Shown: positions 8,069-17,230, numbered from the stretch's first letter. The stretch: DNA of 64,000 nt from an uncultured Paenibacillus sp. (GCA_937895345.1 CALAWP010000073.1:124001-188000); one strand, 5' to 3'. Program-made: numbers and translations. Notes: generated from the letters alone by a model not told the origin.

Positions 8069-9145
8069 ATGAAAAGGTATAAGCAAGCCCGCTTGTTATG
8101 GATATTTACGATGCTGGCTGCGGTATGCGCGCTGCCTGCAGGCGCATGGGCAGCACCGGAACGCATGGAGACGCATGCCAAGGCGGCCGCCTTGATCGAT
8201 GTGCAGTCGGGCCGGCTGCTGTACAGCTATGACGGCGATACGCCGATGCGCATCGCCAGTCTGACCAAAATTATGACCGCGATCGTCGCCATCGAGCACG
8301 GCAATTTGAACGACACGGTCGTCACGTCCAAACGGGCCGTCGGCAAGGAAGGTTCCTCCATTTATTTGCGATTGGGCGAAAAGATGACGTTATCCAACAT
8401 GCTGTACGGCCTGATGCTTCGTTCCGGCAATGACGCCGCCACGGCGATTGCGGAGCATGTCGGGGGCTCGGAGGAAGGGTTCGTCTATTTGATGAATCAA
8501 AAAGCGGCCCTGCTCGGCCTTTCTCATACGCAATTTCGCAATCCGCACGGCTTGGACGCCGAAGGCCATTATTCGTCGGCAAACGATTTGGCCCGGTTGA
8601 CGGCTTACGCGCTGCGCAATCCGGCTTTTGCCGAAATCGTCAGGACGAAGGTCAAGCAGGCGCCCAATCCGTACGAGCCTTGGGATTACCGCTGGCTGAA
8701 CAAAAATAAAATGCTGTCGATGTACGAAGGAGCGGACGGCGTCAAAACCGGTTATACGAAAAAATCTTTCCGCTGCCTGGTCAGCTCCGCCACCCGCAAC
8801 GGCCAGCAGCTGGCGGCGGTCACGATCAACGACGGCGACGATTGGGCGGATCATCGCAAACTGCTGGACTGGGGATTTAAGCATTATCCGCTCAAGCATT
8901 TGGCCGGCAAAGGAGATCCCGTTGCGGGCACGACGCTTGCGGCCGGCGCCGAGTTCGCTTATCCGCTCGCCGAAGACGAGAACGGGCTGGTCCGCGTCAA
9001 GCTGGAGCCGCTCGATACGGCCGATATCCGCTACTCGCTGGGGGAGCGGGGAAAGCTGGCATGGTATATCGGCGACCAAAGAATCGGTTCCGTCCCCGTA
9101 TACGACACGGGAAGCGTCAGGCTGCAGCTGCCGGACGGACGTTAG
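8069..9145 (+). CDS. dacB: D-alanyl-D-alanine carboxypeptidase, spore cortex type (DacB)
   Basis: A 358-residue class C penicillin-binding protein that trims the terminal D-alanine from peptidoglycan stem peptides. It has a signal peptide (about 1-28, ending near AWA), the catalytic SLTK (Ser64, Lys67), SGN (119-121) and KTG (226-228), plus a C-terminal beta domain from about 270. The ATG at 8069 follows GAGAGGAG. I name it dacB because spmA and spmB follow directly, the same trio as the B. subtilis operon that limits cortex cross-linking; PBP5 (DacA) and DacF have the same motifs. A terminator separates it from ytfJ. Confidence 0.88.
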   Translation: MKRYKQARLLWIFTMLAAVCALPAGAWAAPERMETHAKAAALIDVQSGRLLYSYDGDTPMRIASLTKIMTAIVAIEHGNLNDTVVTSKRAVGKEGSSIYLRLGEKMTLSNMLYGLMLRSGNDAATAIAEHVGGSEEGFVYLMNQKAALLGLSHTQFRNPHGLDAEGHYSSANDLARLTAYALRNPAFAEIVRTKVKQAPNPYEPWDYRWLNKNKMLSMYEGADGVKTGYTKKSFRCLVSSATRNGQQLAAVTINDGDDWADHRKLLDWGFKHYPLKHLAGKGDPVAGTTLAAGAEFAYPLAEDENGLVRVKLEPLDTADIRYSLGERGKLAWYIGDQRIGSVPVYDTGSVRLQLPDGR

Positions 9146-9191
9146 CCGGCCGGCGGCAAGACAATCATAAATGCGTAGGGGAGGCGTATGA

Positions 9192-9851
9192 ATGATGGTC
9201 AATTGGATATGGTTGTTTATGATTGCGGCCAGCGTTATCGTGGCCGCCTTGACAGGCAAGATGGACGCCGTCACGCAAGCTGCGTTCGACGGGGCCAAAT
9301 CCGGCGTAACGGTCAGCTTCGGGCTGATCAGCATCATGGTCTTTTGGCTGGGCATGATGAGAATCGCGGAGGATGCAGGTTTGCTTCGCAAGCTGGCCCG
9401 CATGCTGGCGCCGGTAGTACGCTGGCTGTTTCCCGACGTGCCGAAGGATCATCCGGCGATGGGGTATATTATGAGCAATCTCAGCGCCAATCTGTTCGGT
9501 CTCGGCAACGCGGCGACGCCGATGGGCATCAAGGCGATGCAGGAGCTGCAGAAGCTGAATCCCGACAAGGAAACGGCAACGCCGGCGATGTGTACGCTGC
9601 TGGCGCTGAATACGTCCAGCATAACGCTCGTTCCCACAACGCTGATCGCGATCCGAATGAATTACGGCTCCGCGAATCCGGCGGAAATTATCGGCACGAC
9701 GCTGGCCGCCACGGTTATAGCGACCGGCGCGGCCATCGCGGCGGACCGATGGTATCGACGCAGAAGCAAGCGGCCTCCGGTCGAGCCTCCGCTGATCGCC
9801 GGACGAGCGCGGACGGCCGCGCCGGGAAGCGGAGGTGAAGCGGGTGTATGA
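9192..9851 (+). CDS. spmA: Spore maturation protein A
   Basis: A 219-residue membrane protein with about four hydrophobic segments and the nucleoside-recognition (Gate) type sequence FGLISIMVFWLGMMRIAEDAG and NLSANLFGLGNAATPMG. In Bacillus SpmA and SpmB are needed for full dehydration of the spore core. The ATG at 9192 follows GGGGAGG; an ATG three bases later is equally usable. It overlaps spmB by 8 bases and follows dacB by 46 bases, so the three are probably one mother-cell operon. Confidence 0.93.
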   Translation: MMVNWIWLFMIAASVIVAALTGKMDAVTQAAFDGAKSGVTVSFGLISIMVFWLGMMRIAEDAGLLRKLARMLAPVVRWLFPDVPKDHPAMGYIMSNLSANLFGLGNAATPMGIKAMQELQKLNPDKETATPAMCTLLALNTSSITLVPTTLIAIRMNYGSANPAEIIGTTLAATVIATGAAIAADRWYRRRSKRPPVEPPLIAGRARTAAPGSGGEAGV

Positions 9852-10380
9852 GCTGTTCTCGACGATTTCTTCGTGGATGATTCCGGCCATTATCGTATTT
9901 ATTCCTCTATATGCCGCATTGCGCCAAAAACAGCCGGTCTACGAAACGTTCGTCGACGGCGCCAAAGACGGCTTCGGCACCGCGATCGCCATCATCCCCC
10001 ATTTGGTCGGCATGATGACCGCCATCAGCATGTTTCGGGCTTCCGGCGCGATGGAATTGTTGCTTTCGGCCGTCCGGCCGCTGTTCGACGCGGTCGGCAT
10101 TCCGAGCGAGGTGCTGCCGCTCGGCCTGTTGCGGCCGCTGACCGGAGCCGGCTCGCTCGCCTTTACCGCCGATTTGATCGAAACGTTCGGACCCGACTCC
10201 ATGATCGGCCGAATGGCCTCCACCATTCAAGGCAGCACCGACACGACGCTGTATGTGCTGACCGTTTATTTCGGCGCCGTGGCGGTGCGCCGTTCCCGCT
10301 ACGCGCTCAAGGTCGGGCTGTTTTCCGACGCGGTCGGCTTTTTCGCCGCCATTCTGATCTGCTTGTACATATTCGCTTAA
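9844..10380 (+). CDS. spmB: Spore maturation protein B
   Basis: A 178-residue integral membrane protein of the same Gate-domain family as SpmA and its functional partner in spore core dehydration. It shows VDGAKDGFGTAIAIIPHLVGMM and GSTDTTLYVLTVYFG, typical of SpmB. I place the start at the GTG at 9844 because GGAGGTG (9831-9837) lies 6 bases before it; the in-frame GTG at 9835 is inside that ribosome site. It overlaps spmA by 8 bases. No clear terminator follows. Confidence 0.92.
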   Translation: MYELFSTISSWMIPAIIVFIPLYAALRQKQPVYETFVDGAKDGFGTAIAIIPHLVGMMTAISMFRASGAMELLLSAVRPLFDAVGIPSEVLPLGLLRPLTGAGSLAFTADLIETFGPDSMIGRMASTIQGSTDTTLYVLTVYFGAVAVRRSRYALKVGLFSDAVGFFAAILICLYIFA

Positions 10381-10580
10381 CCAAGCAACGGGCATTCTAT
10401 CTCGGCAACCGGCGGAGTGAGGAATCGGGCTGTAGAAATGAAATGTTCGCCTTTGCAGACGATTTGTCTCCTATCTATGGGTCATTGAATCCGACAATCC
10501 GTCTGCGAGAGCGATCGTAAGCCTGATTCCTCATGAAGCATGCCTCCGGGGTTGAAGGGCCGTTGCTTTTTTGCGCGAGC
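10381..10580 (+). other. Intergenic stretch spmB-rluB
   Basis: About 200 bases with no convincing gene. GCAGACG (10456-10462) and CGTCTGC (10500-10506) could close a large weak hairpin, but no T-run follows. Confidence 0.4.
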
Positions 10581-10609
10581 TTGTACTTTTGCCCCCTTAT
10601 CGTTATGAT
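10581..10609 (+). promoter_or_regulatory. rluB: Predicted sigma-A promoter of rluB
   Basis: TTGTAC (10581-10586) and TATGAT (10604-10609) are 17 bases apart, with the rluB start 20 bases downstream of the -10. Confidence 0.65.
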
Positions 10610-10628
10610 GGAGAGTGAGGTGAAAGAT

Positions 10629-11369
10629 GTGGAACGTTTACAAAAAATATTGGCCCAGGCCGGCGTCGCGTCCCGCCGCAAATGCGAGGAGCTTATATTG
10701 TCCGGCGCCGTGGCGGTGAACGGAACGACCGTAACGGAATTGGGGACGAAGGCCGATCCGTCGGCGGACGTCATTACGGTGAACGGCAAACCGATCCGGT
10801 CGGAAAAGAAACTATATTTGATGCTGAACAAGCCGAAGGGCGTCATTACGAGCGCCAAGGATCCGCAAGGGCGAAAGGTCGTATCCGATTTTTTGCCGGG
10901 CGTTAAGGAGCGGGTCTATCCGGTCGGCAGGCTGGATTACGATACGGAAGGGCTGCTGCTGCTGACGAACGACGGCGAGTTTGCAAACTTGCTGACGCAT
11001 CCGAAGCATCATGTCGCCAAAACTTATCACGCCACGGTCAAGGGAGTGCCGCACGGCTCCGCGCTGGAACGGCTGCAGCAAGGCATTATGCTGGAGGACG
11101 GCATGACGGCTCCCGCCGAGGTTGAATATTACGACGTCGATATGGACAAGAATGAAGCTACCATCTCGATCACGATTTACGAGGGCCGCAACCGGCAAGT
11201 GCGGCGCATGTTCGAGGCGGTCAACCATAAAGTGATCCGTCTCCGGCGCGTAAGGTTCGGCGAGCTTGGACTCGACGGATTGCCCCGCGGCAAATACCGG
11301 CATCTGAATCCGCAAGAAGTGAAGGAGCTTCTGGCGGCTGCCCGACAGTCACATAAAGTTCATAAATAG
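10629..11369 (+). CDS. rluB: Ribosomal large subunit pseudouridine synthase B
   Basis: A 246-residue RsuA-family pseudouridine synthase expected to modify a uridine in domain V of 23S rRNA (position 2605 by E. coli numbering in RluB). It has an N-terminal S4 RNA-binding domain (RLQKILAQAGVASRRKCEELI) and a catalytic domain with GRLDYDTEGLLLLTNDG holding the catalytic aspartate, and the late YEGRNRQVRRMFEAV motif. I prefer the GTG at 10629, preceded by GAGGTG at 6 bases, because the family starts right at the S4 domain and the upstream extension lies across the predicted promoter. Confidence 0.92.
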   Translation: MERLQKILAQAGVASRRKCEELILSGAVAVNGTTVTELGTKADPSADVITVNGKPIRSEKKLYLMLNKPKGVITSAKDPQGRKVVSDFLPGVKERVYPVGRLDYDTEGLLLLTNDGEFANLLTHPKHHVAKTYHATVKGVPHGSALERLQQGIMLEDGMTAPAEVEYYDVDMDKNEATISITIYEGRNRQVRRMFEAVNHKVIRLRRVRFGELGLDGLPRGKYRHLNPQEVKELLAAARQSHKVHK

Positions 11370-11376
11370 CAAGGGG

Positions 11377-11403
11377 CGGCGGCATATATTGCCGTCGACT
11401 TTT
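11377..11403 (+). terminator. Probable terminator after rluB
   Basis: CGGCGGCA (11377-11384) pairs with TGCCGTCG (11390-11397, one G-U), loop of five, followed by ACTTTT. The T-run is short. Confidence 0.55.
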
Positions 11404-11461
11404 CGTTATAATGAAGCTGATAAATCGTTCGTCACAGGCGAAATTGGTGGTGGTTGACAAT

Positions 11462-11992
11462 ATGGGGAAATGGCGAAAAAAAATACAAGTCGTTATTTTG
11501 CTGGCCGTGTTCGTCATCGGCGGATACGCGATCGGAACCGCCCTGTTCGGCGAGGAGCGGACCGGGCAAATCAAGCCGGGGCAGCAGCCTCCCGAATTCA
11601 AGCTGGCCGATCTGGAAGGCGGCGTCCATCAGTTGTCGGATTATGCGGGACAACCCGTCATCGTCAACTTCTGGGGAACGTTCTGTCCGCCTTGCGTGAA
11701 GGAAATGCCCGAATTCGAACGGCAATACGAAAAGTGGAAGGACAAAGGGCTGGTCGTCCTGGCCATTAATTTGAGCGAGGATACGCTGACCGTCAACAAT
11801 TTCGTGAAGCAATTCGATCTCAGTTACCCGATCTTGCGGGATGTGAACCGGAAGACGGAGAAGCAGTACGGGCTTCGTTCGTACCCGACGACATTTTTCG
11901 TCAAGGCTGACGGAAGCCTGATGGAAGCCAAAGTCGGCGGGATGACGGAAGAGGAAATCAACGAACGGGTAGAACGTTTGCTGCAGCTGTAG
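11462..11992 (+). CDS. resA: Thiol-disulfide oxidoreductase ResA
   Basis: A 176-residue extracytoplasmic thioredoxin-like protein anchored by an N-terminal membrane segment (about 8-27). The active site is WGTFCPPC (Cys75, Cys78). In Bacillus ResA reduces the haem-binding cysteines of apocytochrome c so that ResBC can attach haem. The ATG at 11462 is the most likely start, with a weak GGTGGTGG ribosome site; in-frame TTG/GTG codons from 11444 are alternatives. A TATAAT at 11407-11412 could be a promoter -10 but has no good -35. First gene of resABCDE. Confidence 0.92.
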   Translation: MGKWRKKIQVVILLAVFVIGGYAIGTALFGEERTGQIKPGQQPPEFKLADLEGGVHQLSDYAGQPVIVNFWGTFCPPCVKEMPEFERQYEKWKDKGLVVLAINLSEDTLTVNNFVKQFDLSYPILRDVNRKTEKQYGLRSYPTTFFVKADGSLMEAKVGGMTEEEINERVERLLQL

Positions 11993-12009
11993 TGTAGGAG
12001 GGGCAACCA

Positions 12010-13683
12010 TTGATAGCGCTTGAAAATACGAAATGCGAATGCGGACATCAGAACGCCGTCGGCACGGTGCTGTGCGAATCATGCGGCAAGCCGCTGGACA
12101 AGGAGCTGCAAAATGCCGACACGCCGCTGGAAATGCGGTACGACGGCGTCGCCAGACGTTCGCAAAAAAGCAATCCGAACATCATCGACCGGATCTGGAA
12201 CTTCTTTTCGTCGGTCAAGATTGCGATTTATTTGATCGTGATCACTTTTTTGACGGCGATGCTCGGAACGATCTATCCGCAGGAAAACACGTTTATCAGC
12301 AACAGCTTCGATCCGTCCGTTTATTACGAGCAGACGTACGGACTGACCGGCAAAATCTATTATATGCTTGGTCTTACCCGTACTTACGAGAGCTGGTGGT
12401 TTATCGGCCTCCTTGTCATGATTGGCACCTCGCTCGTCATCTGCAGCCTTGACCGGGTGCTTCCGCTTTACCGCGCGCTGAACAAGCAGCAGATCCGCAA
12501 GCACCTGTCGTTTATTTTGCGGCAAAAGACGGTGTTCAAGCATAAGCTGGAGGAAGATTCGGAGGCGTGGACGGAATCGTTCGGCGAAGCGCTGAAGAAA
12601 AAAGGGTATAAGGTGCACCGGGACGGAGACGCGCTGCTCGCCGAAAAAAACCGGTTCAGCCGGTGGGGTCCTTATATCAATCATATCGGTCTCATTCTGT
12701 TTCTGCTGGCGGTGCTGGCCAGAAGCATACCGGGCTGGCAGGTCGACACGTACATCAGTGTGCCGGACGGCGATACGGTGCAAATTCCGGATACGAATTA
12801 CTACCTTAAGAATGAAAAGTTTACGGTAGAATTTTATAAGGAAGAGGAATTGCCGGAGCAGCTCAGAGGACAAAATCGGGCCAAGCTGTTCGAAACGAAA
12901 GCCGTGCTGTACAAATGCGTCGACGATTGTGCGGACGAGCCCGGCGCGAAGCCGGTGCTGGAGGAAGTAAAGCGCCACGACATAATCGTGAACGATCCGC
13001 TGGTCTACAAGGGCTTGAAGCTATATCAGTTCGATTTCAACCTGACGCCCCGGCTGAACGCGGTGCATCCGGTGCTCGTGGATAAGCGGACGGGTGAGAT
13101 ATACGGACCGTTCCACCTTCCGATGAAGGACGCGGAGCTGGTGCACGAACTTGGACCTTTTACTTTGAAGCTGGATGCCAATTACATGGAGTTTGCGATC
13201 GGCGAAGACGGCAAGCCGACGACGCTGTCGAGGGAACCGAACGCGCCCGCGTTCGTCTTTATTGTCCAAGGTCCTGGCCTGGCGCCGGAAGGAGAGCCTT
13301 ATATTTACTTCCCGATGCTCAAGGACAAGGAACGGTTCGCCCAGGATACGATCAACCGGGAGTTGGCGGACAAGATCGAGATTCGGGTAGACGGGATGGA
13401 AAACGTCGACTTTTCCGAGGCGACGACGCATTTGAACGTTCGCGTGGACAGAGCCGTCCCTTACTTGTGGATCGGCGCCGTCATTTCGATGATCGGCCTG
13501 CTGATGGGCTCTTACTGGCAGCACCGCCGCATTTGGCTGCGCGTCGACGACGGAGAGCTGTCGCTTGGCGCCCATACGAACAAAAACTGGTACGGGATGC
13601 GGTCGGACGTCGCCGCCGCGTTGAAAAAAACGGGCATTTCGGCAGAGCCGAAGTCATTGGATAACGGAGGGAACAACGCGTGA
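12010..13683 (+). CDS. resB: Cytochrome c biogenesis protein ResB, with N-terminal zinc ribbon
   Basis: A 557-residue membrane protein of the ResB/Ccs1 family that, with ResC, carries haem across the membrane and attaches it to cytochrome c. Three membrane segments lie near the N-terminal third (about 70-90, 125-150 and 215-240), a large extracytoplasmic domain follows and a final segment is near 485-500. Before the first membrane segment there is a cytoplasmic CxC-x10-CxxC cluster (Cys9, 11, 22, 25) that looks like a zinc ribbon, an addition I do not associate with B. subtilis ResB. The TTG start at 12010 follows AGGAGGGG at 6 bases. Confidence 0.92.
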   Translation: MIALENTKCECGHQNAVGTVLCESCGKPLDKELQNADTPLEMRYDGVARRSQKSNPNIIDRIWNFFSSVKIAIYLIVITFLTAMLGTIYPQENTFISNSFDPSVYYEQTYGLTGKIYYMLGLTRTYESWWFIGLLVMIGTSLVICSLDRVLPLYRALNKQQIRKHLSFILRQKTVFKHKLEEDSEAWTESFGEALKKKGYKVHRDGDALLAEKNRFSRWGPYINHIGLILFLLAVLARSIPGWQVDTYISVPDGDTVQIPDTNYYLKNEKFTVEFYKEEELPEQLRGQNRAKLFETKAVLYKCVDDCADEPGAKPVLEEVKRHDIIVNDPLVYKGLKLYQFDFNLTPRLNAVHPVLVDKRTGEIYGPFHLPMKDAELVHELGPFTLKLDANYMEFAIGEDGKPTTLSREPNAPAFVFIVQGPGLAPEGEPYIYFPMLKDKERFAQDTINRELADKIEIRVDGMENVDFSEATTHLNVRVDRAVPYLWIGAVISMIGLLMGSYWQHRRIWLRVDDGELSLGAHTNKNWYGMRSDVAAALKKTGISAEPKSLDNGGNNA

Positions 13684-14939
13684 ATTTGGTGGATTTCAGC
13701 AGCGATGCGTTTATAGCGGCTTTCTTTCTGTATTGCTTTGCGTTCATGTTTTATATGATTGCGATAGCGGGCAAAAAATGGAGCAACCGCGATCCGGTTA
13801 AACACGAGAAACGGTGGAGCAAAATTGCGTTCGTCGTTTCTTCGGCGGGACTGGGCGCCCACTTAACCTTTTTCTTTACCCGCTGGGCGGGAAGCGGACA
13901 AATTCCGACCAGTAACATGTACGAATTTATGACGTTCCTCGGCATGGCGATTATGATTGCCTATACGATCGTGTTTATGATATACCGCAAGCCGCTGCTC
14001 GGCATGTTCGCCCTGCCGCTGACGATTGTCATTATTTCTTACGCCGCCGTGTTTCCGCAGGAAGTACAGCCGCTGATTCCGGCGCTCGTATCTCCGTGGC
14101 TGAAAATTCACGTAACGACCGCGGCGCTCGGCGAGGCGTTTTTTGCCGTCGGCTTTGCCGCGGGACTAATGTATTTGCTGCGCGTCGTCGACTTTACGGA
14201 TCGTTCGAAGAAGGGGCGCAGAGCGCGCTTCTGGGTCGAGTTCGTCCTGTATTCCATCGTCGTCATTATCGGCTTCATCATTGCCGTCTTTGCATTCCGC
14301 GGCGCGGGCTACGAAGCGACCTTCCTGGAAGAAAAGGTGAGCATCGACGCCCGAGGCGTCGAATCGACGAAGACGGAAACGGTGGAATATACGCTGCCGC
14401 CGATCTTCAAGCCGTTCAACAGTCAGGACGTATCGGTGCAGCCGTTCCTCGGCATCGATAAGCCGCTCTTCGAAGCGCCTTATTGGATGAACGGGGTCAA
14501 TGCTGGACGCAAGCTGAATACGGTCGTCTGGTCGATCATCGCGGGCACGCTGCTGTACGGCTTGCTCCGCCTGGCGTTCCGCAAGCCGCTCGGGGCCGTT
14601 ATTCATCCGGTCATGGAAGGGATCGATCCGGAGGACTTGGACGAAATCAGCTACCGCGCCATTGCGATCGGATTTCCGATCTTTACGCTGGGCGCGCTGA
14701 TCTTTGCGATGATATGGGCCGAAATAGCCTGGGGCCGATTCTGGGGCTGGGATCCGAAGGAAGTATGGGCGCTCATTACATGGCTGTTCTACAGCGCATA
14801 CCTGCATTTCCGCTTGTCGCGGGGCTGGCAGGGACTGCGTTCCGCATGGCTGGCCGTCATCGGCTTTGTCATCGTTCTGTTTACGCTGATCGGGGTCAAT
14901 CTCATTATTGCCGGCTTGCATTCCTACGCCGGCGTATAA
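13680..14939 (+). CDS. resC: Cytochrome c biogenesis protein ResC (CcsA/CcsB type)
   Basis: A 419-residue polytopic membrane protein with the haem-handling tryptophan-rich motif WGRFWGWDPKEVWALITW, the signature of CcsA/ResC proteins, and histidines in neighbouring membrane segments expected to ligate haem. It forms the cytochrome c synthase with ResB. The GTG start at 13680 overlaps the resB stop by 4 bases and follows GGAGGGAACAACGC, indicating tight coupling. About eight membrane segments are visible, with an extracytoplasmic insert around 215-265. Confidence 0.94.
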   Translation: MNLVDFSSDAFIAAFFLYCFAFMFYMIAIAGKKWSNRDPVKHEKRWSKIAFVVSSAGLGAHLTFFFTRWAGSGQIPTSNMYEFMTFLGMAIMIAYTIVFMIYRKPLLGMFALPLTIVIISYAAVFPQEVQPLIPALVSPWLKIHVTTAALGEAFFAVGFAAGLMYLLRVVDFTDRSKKGRRARFWVEFVLYSIVVIIGFIIAVFAFRGAGYEATFLEEKVSIDARGVESTKTETVEYTLPPIFKPFNSQDVSVQPFLGIDKPLFEAPYWMNGVNAGRKLNTVVWSIIAGTLLYGLLRLAFRKPLGAVIHPVMEGIDPEDLDEISYRAIAIGFPIFTLGALIFAMIWAEIAWGRFWGWDPKEVWALITWLFYSAYLHFRLSRGWQGLRSAWLAVIGFVIVLFTLIGVNLIIAGLHSYAGV

Positions 14940-14966
14940 CGAACGTAACGAAAGGAGCTGAACGTC

Positions 14967-15683
14967 ATGTCGAATTTCGGAAACCGGATTTTGGTCGTCG
15001 ATGACGAAGAGCGGATTCGCCGCCTGCTCAAAATGTATTTGGAGAAGGAAGGGTATGCGATCGACGAAGCGGAGGACGGGGAATCCGCATTGAAGCTGGC
15101 GTCGAACACCGACTACGCGCTCATCCTGCTTGACGTCATGCTGCCGGGCATCGACGGCATCGAGGTATGCTCCCGGCTTCGTCAGGTGAAGTCGACGCCG
15201 GTCATCATGCTGACGGCCAAGGGAGAGGAGATGAACCGGGTGCAGGGCTTCGAGGTCGGAGCGGACGATTACGTCGTCAAGCCGTTCAGCCCGCGCGAGG
15301 TCATTTACCGGGTGAAGGCGATTTTGCGCCGTTCCTCGGCGACCGCCTTTTTGACGAAGGAAACGAATCGAAGCAACAATATTGTGTTCCCGCATCTGGT
15401 CATCGAGCACGACGCGCACCGCGTGACGGCCGGAGGCCAGGAAATCAGCCTGACGCCGAAGGAGTACGAGCTGCTGCATTATTTGGCGGTTTCGCCGGAC
15501 AAAGTGTTTTCGCGCGAGGAGCTGCTGAAAGACGTATGGAATTACGAGTTTTTCGGCGATTTGCGTACGGTGGACACCCATGTGAAGAGACTGCGCGAGA
15601 AGCTGAACAAAGTTTCGTCCGAGGCGGCGTCGATGATTACGACCGTCTGGGGCGTCGGCTACAAGCTTGAGGTGCCGAAATAG
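14967..15683 (+). CDS. resD: Response regulator ResD
   Basis: A 238-residue OmpR/PhoB-class regulator. The receiver domain (about 1-120) has the acidic pocket VVDDEE, the phospho-acceptor in LLDVMLPGIDG, and the conserved lysine in VVKPFSP. The C-terminal winged helix (about 140-235) includes LTPKEYELLHYLA and RTVDTHVKRLREKL. In Bacillus ResD switches on genes for aerobic and anaerobic respiration in response to oxygen limitation and nitric oxide. The ATG follows GAAAGGAGC. It immediately precedes its kinase resE and follows resABC. Confidence 0.94.
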   Translation: MSNFGNRILVVDDEERIRRLLKMYLEKEGYAIDEAEDGESALKLASNTDYALILLDVMLPGIDGIEVCSRLRQVKSTPVIMLTAKGEEMNRVQGFEVGADDYVVKPFSPREVIYRVKAILRRSSATAFLTKETNRSNNIVFPHLVIEHDAHRVTAGGQEISLTPKEYELLHYLAVSPDKVFSREELLKDVWNYEFFGDLRTVDTHVKRLREKLNKVSSEAASMITTVWGVGYKLEVPK

Positions 15684-17153
15684 ATGAAGCTGTGGGAACG
15701 GTTGGCCCGTTTGCTATGGCAAAGCGTGGTCGGTAAGCTGTGGGCGACCATCATGCTCCTTGTCGCCGTAGTTCTGCTTATTTTGGGCGTTTTTCTGCTG
15801 CAATATATCGATATCCTGTTCGACGACAACGCTCACGACATCAAAGTATTGTTTGTCATTACGGCCATTATCGGATTTTTGCTGTCGACCTTCTTTGCCT
15901 TTTTTCTTTCCGCCAAAATCCAGCAGCCGCTTCTTCAGCTGAAGCATGCGGCGGATTCCGTTTCGCAGGGCGATTACAGCACGAGGGTCAACATCCGTTC
16001 TTCCGACGAGATCGGCCAGCTGGCCAATACGTTCAACCATATGACGGAGCAGCTAGATAAGCTGATTCACGCGTTGAACCATGAAAAAAACCATCTGGCT
16101 TCGATTTTGCGGAGCATGGGGGACTCGGTCATTACGTTCGATGCCGACGGCGGCATTATGATGACCAATCCGAGCGGCCATCTGCTGCTGACGCAATGGT
16201 CCGGTCTGCAGGACGGCTGGGAAGCAGACGGGGCGGAGGATGCCGATGACGCGAAGGGGACATCCGTGCCGATGCCGCTGCGCGGACTGTTTCAAAAGGT
16301 AATGGAGGAAGGCAAGGACAGGACGGAGAACGTTCATGTTCACAGCGGCGTATGGTCCGTCGTCATGGCTCCGCTGCAGTCCGGGGGCGTTGTGCGGGGA
16401 GCCGTGGCGGTCATCCGGGACGTAACGGAAGGCCATAAGCTGGATAAGCTGCGCCGGGATTTCGTGGCGAACGTATCGCATGAGATACGCACCCCCTTGT
16501 CCATGCTTCAAGGATACAGCGAGGCTCTGCTCGACGATATTGTCGTGTCGCCGGAGGAACGAAAGGAAATGGTGCAGGTCATATACGACGAATCGCTTCG
16601 GATGGGGCGGCTTGTCAACGACTTTCTTGATATGGCCCGCATGGAGGCGGGGCATGTCAATATGAATTTCCAGCGAATCGATCTGCGCAACGTCATGAGG
16701 CGGGTAAACCGCAAGTTTCAAGTGTATGCGAAGGAAAGGGACGTCGAGCTGGATATCCATATACCGGATTACTCGTTGACGCTGGAGGCGGCGGACGAGG
16801 ACAGACTGGAGCAAGTGCTGACGAACCTGTTGGACAACGCTCTGCGCCATACGCCGGCGGGCAAATCGATCCGGATCGGCGGAGTGCGTCAATCGGTTAA
16901 CGGCAACGATTATGTGCAGCTGAAAATTCGGGACGAAGGACAGGGGATTCCGCCGGAAGACGTTCCTTATATATTCGAGCGGTTTTATAAGGCCGACAAG
17001 GCCCGCAAGAGGGAATCGTCCGGGGGTACGGGGCTCGGGCTTGCCATCGTCAAAAATTTGATCGATCTCCATCACGGCAAAATCGTCGTCGACAGCGTCA
17101 TTGGCGTCGGCACGACATTTACGCTGCTGCTGCCCGTCGAAGCGCGCGAATAG
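15684..17153 (+). CDS. resE: Sensor histidine kinase ResE with almost no extracytoplasmic domain
   Basis: A 489-residue kinase partner of ResD. Order of parts: membrane segment about 21-42, a loop of only about 11 residues (43-53), second membrane segment 54-76, HAMP 77-130, PAS about 135-250, dimerisation/phospho-acceptor domain with SHEIRTP (His266), and a catalytic ATPase domain with N, G1 (DEGQGIP) and G2 (GGTGLGLAIVKN) boxes. B. subtilis ResE is about 100 residues longer, mainly through an extracytoplasmic domain that is missing here, so sensing probably rests on the PAS domain or the membrane. Its ATG touches the resD stop. Confidence 0.93.
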   Translation: MKLWERLARLLWQSVVGKLWATIMLLVAVVLLILGVFLLQYIDILFDDNAHDIKVLFVITAIIGFLLSTFFAFFLSAKIQQPLLQLKHAADSVSQGDYSTRVNIRSSDEIGQLANTFNHMTEQLDKLIHALNHEKNHLASILRSMGDSVITFDADGGIMMTNPSGHLLLTQWSGLQDGWEADGAEDADDAKGTSVPMPLRGLFQKVMEEGKDRTENVHVHSGVWSVVMAPLQSGGVVRGAVAVIRDVTEGHKLDKLRRDFVANVSHEIRTPLSMLQGYSEALLDDIVVSPEERKEMVQVIYDESLRMGRLVNDFLDMARMEAGHVNMNFQRIDLRNVMRRVNRKFQVYAKERDVELDIHIPDYSLTLEAADEDRLEQVLTNLLDNALRHTPAGKSIRIGGVRQSVNGNDYVQLKIRDEGQGIPPEDVPYIFERFYKADKARKRESSGGTGLGLAIVKNLIDLHHGKIVVDSVIGVGTTFTLLLPVEARE

Positions 17154-17200
17154 TTGTCGCGGCATCGCAAATCTTGTCCAACGATCGAGAGTGAATAGGA

Positions 17201-17230
17201 AAAGCGTTCCGTTATCGGGACGCTTTTTTT
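17201..17230 (+). terminator. Intrinsic terminator of the res operon
   Basis: AAAGCGTTCC (17201-17210), loop GTTATC, GGGACGCTTT (17217-17226, one G-U pair), with T residues continuing to 17230. Confidence 0.92.

Noticed and set aside
9835..9846. GTG at 9835 as the spmB start
   Set aside because: It lies inside the GGAGGTG ribosome site; the GTG at 9844 has proper spacing.
14166..15581. A 471-codon antisense frame across resC and resD
   Set aside because: Mirror of well-identified genes, Arg/His/Gln-rich composition typical of antisense frames.
16053..17165. A 370-codon antisense frame within resE
   Set aside because: Same reason; resE has complete kinase motifs on the plus strand.
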